Below, piece after piece: positions 31,954 through 33,792 of a stretch of 33,792 nucleotides of DNA (the stretch's first letter is position 1; every line of letters begins with the position of its first letter). Below the pieces are notes generated by a model. The model did not search any database. It was given only the letters and a program-made list of their open reading frames with translations, and was not told the origin of the DNA. This stretch comes from Streptomyces sp. CBMA29. GTDB lineage: Bacteria; Actinomycetota; Actinomycetes; Streptomycetales; Streptomycetaceae. Both the position numbers and the translations under genes were made by a program. Location: the NCBI RefSeq assembly GCF_014596445.1, contig NZ_MECL01000248.1, forward strand, positions 1 through 33,792, written 5' to 3'.

Positions 31954-32955
31954 ATGGCGGAGCGTCCGAATCTGGTGCTGGCGATGCGTCCGGACATCCT
32001 CGACCTGGTACTTCCGGCCCACCTGCGCACCCGGCTCGACGCCCTCGCGGCCGTCCACCCCGCCCTCGTCACCGACACCACCACGCCCGCCGCGCGGTCC
32101 GCGCTCGCCGACGCCGACGTGCTGCTCACCGGCTGGGGCGCACCCGCAGTCGACTCCGCCGTCCTGGCCCTCGCGCCCCGGCTCGGCGCCGTCATCCACG
32201 CCGCCGGCACCGTCAAAGGCCACGTCGGACCCGAGGTCTGGCAGCGCGGCATCGCCGTCTCGTCGGCGGCCGACGCCAACGCCGGTCCTGTCGTGGACTT
32301 CACGATGGCCACCGTCGTCCTCGCCGCCCGCCGCGCACTCGGCACCGCCGCCGAGTACGCAGACGGCCAACTCCTCGGCTACCGAGACCGGCGTGGCGCG
32401 GACCGCGCCGTCGTCGGCGTCATCGGCGCTTCCCGCATCGGCCGCGGTGTGATCGCCCGGCTCCTCGCCGCCCCTGCTGACTTCCGCGTCCTGCTCGCCG
32501 ACCCGTACGTCTCCGCCGCCCAGGCCACCGCTCTCGGCGCCGAACTCGTGGACCTCGACGAGCTGTGCGCGACCTCCGACATCGTGACCGTGCACGCACC
32601 CGATCTGCCCGAGACCCACCACCTGCTCGACGCCCGCCGCCTGGCCCTAATGCCCGACGGCGCCTCCGTCATCAACACCGCGCGCGGCCGGCTGGTCGAC
32701 ACCGCGACCCTCACCCGCGAATGCGCCGCGGGCCGCCTCGACGCCTACCTCGACGTCACCGACCCTGAACCACTCCCCCGCGGCCACCGGCTGCACAGCC
32801 TCCGCAACGTCCTGCTCACCCCGCACATCGCGGGCTGCCAGGGCACGGAAGTCCAACGGCTCGGCGCCTACGCCGTCGACGAGGTCGAGCGCTGGACACG
32901 CGGCGAAGCACTCCGGGGGGCCGTGCTGGCGGACGACTTGGCGCGCATCGCGTAA
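31954..32955 (+). CDS. D-2-hydroxyacid dehydrogenase family protein
   Basis: A 333-residue NAD(P)-dependent oxidoreductase of the D-isomer-specific 2-hydroxyacid dehydrogenase family, which interconverts 2-oxo and D-2-hydroxy acids. The nucleotide loop reads GVIGASRIGRGVI, where the second glycine of GXGXXG is Ser. The catalytic residues are visible: Arg in NTARGRLVD, Glu in DVTDPEPL and His in LTPHIAG. ATG 31954 follows GAGGGG (31943-31948). It shares the divergent control region with the sugar transporter, so it may process a product of the imported sugar, for example a sugar acid. The substrate is not predictable. Confidence 0.92.
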   Translation: MAERPNLVLAMRPDILDLVLPAHLRTRLDALAAVHPALVTDTTTPAARSALADADVLLTGWGAPAVDSAVLALAPRLGAVIHAAGTVKGHVGPEVWQRGIAVSSAADANAGPVVDFTMATVVLAARRALGTAAEYADGQLLGYRDRRGADRAVVGVIGASRIGRGVIARLLAAPADFRVLLADPYVSAAQATALGAELVDLDELCATSDIVTVHAPDLPETHHLLDARRLALMPDGASVINTARGRLVDTATLTRECAAGRLDAYLDVTDPEPLPRGHRLHSLRNVLLTPHIAGCQGTEVQRLGAYAVDEVERWTRGEALRGAVLADDLARIA

Positions 32956-32962
32956 GTCGGCG

Positions 32963-33026
32963 GTACGGCGGTACGGCAGTACGGCAGTACGGCAGTACGG
33001 CAGTACGGCAGTACGGCAGTACGGTG
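32963..33026. repeat. 8-bp tandem repeat (GTACGGCA, eight units)
   Basis: Eight head-to-tail octamers: GTACGGCG (32963), six perfect GTACGGCA (32971-33018) and GTACGGTG (33019). Each contains the palindrome GTAC. It lies 8 nt after the dehydrogenase stop and 42 nt before the end of the convergent acetyltransferase gene. Copy number is likely variable. Confidence 0.95.
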
Positions 33027-33068
33027 CCGGATTCGCCGTCATCTGGCGGCGGCATCTGGCGGCGCGGC

Positions 33069-33605
33069 CTAGCGGTCCCTGAAGAGCACCATCTCGTACT
33101 CCGTCTCGGACGGGTTCAGCGGATACTTCATCGTCTCGCCGGCCCGGATAAAGCCGAAGCGCTGGTAGAAGGACTCGGCACGGACGTTGTCCTGATGGAC
33201 CCACAGGTACACGCGGTCGGTACGGTCCCAGGCCCAGGCGATGGCGGCGGCGAACAGGCGCTCGGCCAGCCCGGTTCCACGGGTCTCGGGGATCAGATAG
33301 ACGGCGTTGACGGAGAAGTAGTCGGGGCGCTCGACGACGACGGTGAGCATGCCGACCCAGGTGCCGCCGTTGTCGCCGTCGGTCTCGTCGGGCCTGCGGA
33401 CCGCGTCACGGTCAATGGCGACGAACTGCTGGGATCCGGCACCGGACGCCCGTCGCTGCCAGACCGTGTCGCTCAGCGCGGACTCCTCCTCGAAGGTCCG
33501 CCCGAAGGCCATGCTGCTGACCGGGTCCTGGAGCGCTGCCAACCGCAGTGCCCGGATCCGCTGCCACTCCGCCGGCGCCACCGGCCGTATCTCGTACCGC
33601 ATCAT
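33069..33605 (-). CDS. GNAT-family N-acetyltransferase
   Basis: A 178-residue acetyl-CoA-dependent acetyltransferase. The acetyl-CoA loop is visible as VYLIPETRGTGLAERLFAAAIAWA (R-X2-G-X-A type), preceded by the strand WVGMLTVVV and followed by VYLWVHQDNVRAESFYQRFGF, which is the classic motif B. The N-terminal RYEIRPVAPAEWQRIRALRLAALQDP is also typical. The substrate is unknown. The start is ATG 33605 (or the next ATG, 33602); no strong ribosome site precedes it. Its start lies only 20 nt from the rRNA terminator, so its promoter must overlap that region, or it depends on rRNA read-through. Confidence 0.9.
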   Translation of the reverse strand: MMRYEIRPVAPAEWQRIRALRLAALQDPVSSMAFGRTFEEESALSDTVWQRRASGAGSQQFVAIDRDAVRRPDETDGDNGGTWVGMLTVVVERPDYFSVNAVYLIPETRGTGLAERLFAAAIAWAWDRTDRVYLWVHQDNVRAESFYQRFGFIRAGETMKYPLNPSETEYEMVLFRDR

Positions 33606-33620
33606 CCGACGGTACAACGC

Positions 33621-33664
33621 AAAAAAGCTCGGGTCCTCCGAATTAAATTCGGAGGACCCGAGCT
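33621..33664 (-). terminator. rRNA operon terminator
   Basis: A perfect 19-bp inverted repeat (33626-33644 and 33646-33664, core CTCGGGTCCTCCGAATT) lies just after the 5S gene on the minus strand and is followed by TTTTTT (33626-33621 read on that strand). This is a textbook intrinsic terminator for the rRNA operon. Confidence 0.95.
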
Positions 33665-33672
33665 GAAAGATT

Positions 33673-33791
33673 GTTCGGCGGTGTCCTACTCTCCCACAGG
33701 GTCCCCCCTGCAGTACCATCGGCGCTGAAAGGCTTAGCTTCCGGGTTCGGAATGTAACCGGGCGTTTCCCTAACGCTATGACCACCGAAAC
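33673..33791 (-). rRNA. rrf: 5S ribosomal RNA
   Basis: On the minus strand the sequence starts GTTTCGGTGGTCATAGCG, continues through CCCGGTTACATTCCGAACCC and GGAAGCTAAGCC and ends in CACCGCCGAAC, the Streptomyces 5S sequence, about 119 nt. The 5' end lies at or within a base or two of the window edge. The 23S and 16S genes should follow beyond position 33792. Confidence 0.97.
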
Positions 33792-33792
33792 A

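Noticed and set aside
32963..33026. CRISPR array.
   Set aside because: The units are 8 bp with no spacers; it is a simple tandem repeat.

Overview
The window is very GC-rich, its genes have G/C-dominated third positions, starts are often GTG, and stop/start overlaps of the ATGA or GTGA type are common. This is what an actinomycete chromosome looks like, and most likely a Streptomyces. The order CHAD protein, Nudix, pstSCAB, pit, DUF47, csoR is the one I recall from the Streptomyces coelicolor SCO414x-SCO413x region; that match is from memory and was not searched.

Layout. (1) 1-7.6 kb, phosphate and metal homeostasis: the end of a CHAD-domain gene, a Nudix hydrolase, a PHO-box promoter, the high-affinity phosphate importer pstS-pstC-pstA-pstB, a strong terminator, then on the other strand a low-affinity Pit transporter with its DUF47 partner, and a divergent csoR copper sensor with its palindromic operator. 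(2) 7.6-11.3 kb: G-rich repeats, a small conserved-looking protein, a secreted lipoprotein gene preceded by five 10-11-nt direct repeats, a small Cys-containing protein and a Tat-exported FAD oxidoreductase. (3) 11.3-15.9 kb, accessory genes: a secreted protein and a lipoprotein of lower GC, a WXG-type (type VII secretion-like) protein and two proteins I do not recognise. (4) 15.9-16.7 kb: a PAP2-family phosphatase.

(5) 16.9-25.6 kb is the most distinctive part: a chromosomal type IV secretion-like cluster. A membrane-anchored lytic transglycosylase plus NlpC/P60 hydrolase (VirB1 role) is divergent from a run of six genes: a small VirB2/TrbC-like membrane protein, a VirB8-like protein, a VirB6/TrbL-like membrane protein, an SCO6880-type protein (PrgI/VirB3 plus amino-terminal VirB4-like), a VirB4-like ATPase and a VirD4-like protein. 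I see no relaxase and no oriT. The VirD4-like protein has lost the P-loop glycines. The VirB4-like gene contains a TTA codon, the only in-frame one I found in the window, which suggests bldA-dependent expression. A short upstream ORF is coupled to the VirB8-like gene.

(6) 25.6-26.5 kb holds what looks like the carboxy-terminal remnant of a larger gene (ARPP-2-like). (7) 26.6-33.0 kb is a sugar or oligosaccharide uptake locus: a LacI-family regulator, a lipoprotein substrate-binding protein and two permeases on the minus strand, divergent from a D-2-hydroxyacid dehydrogenase. The divergent region has two well-formed promoters and two near-identical 11-nt LacI-type operators. No ATPase gene is present, so a shared MsiK-like ATPase is expected elsewhere. 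(8) 33.0-33.8 kb: an 8-bp tandem repeat, a GNAT acetyltransferase, and the terminator and 5S rRNA of a minus-strand rRNA operon that continues past the window.
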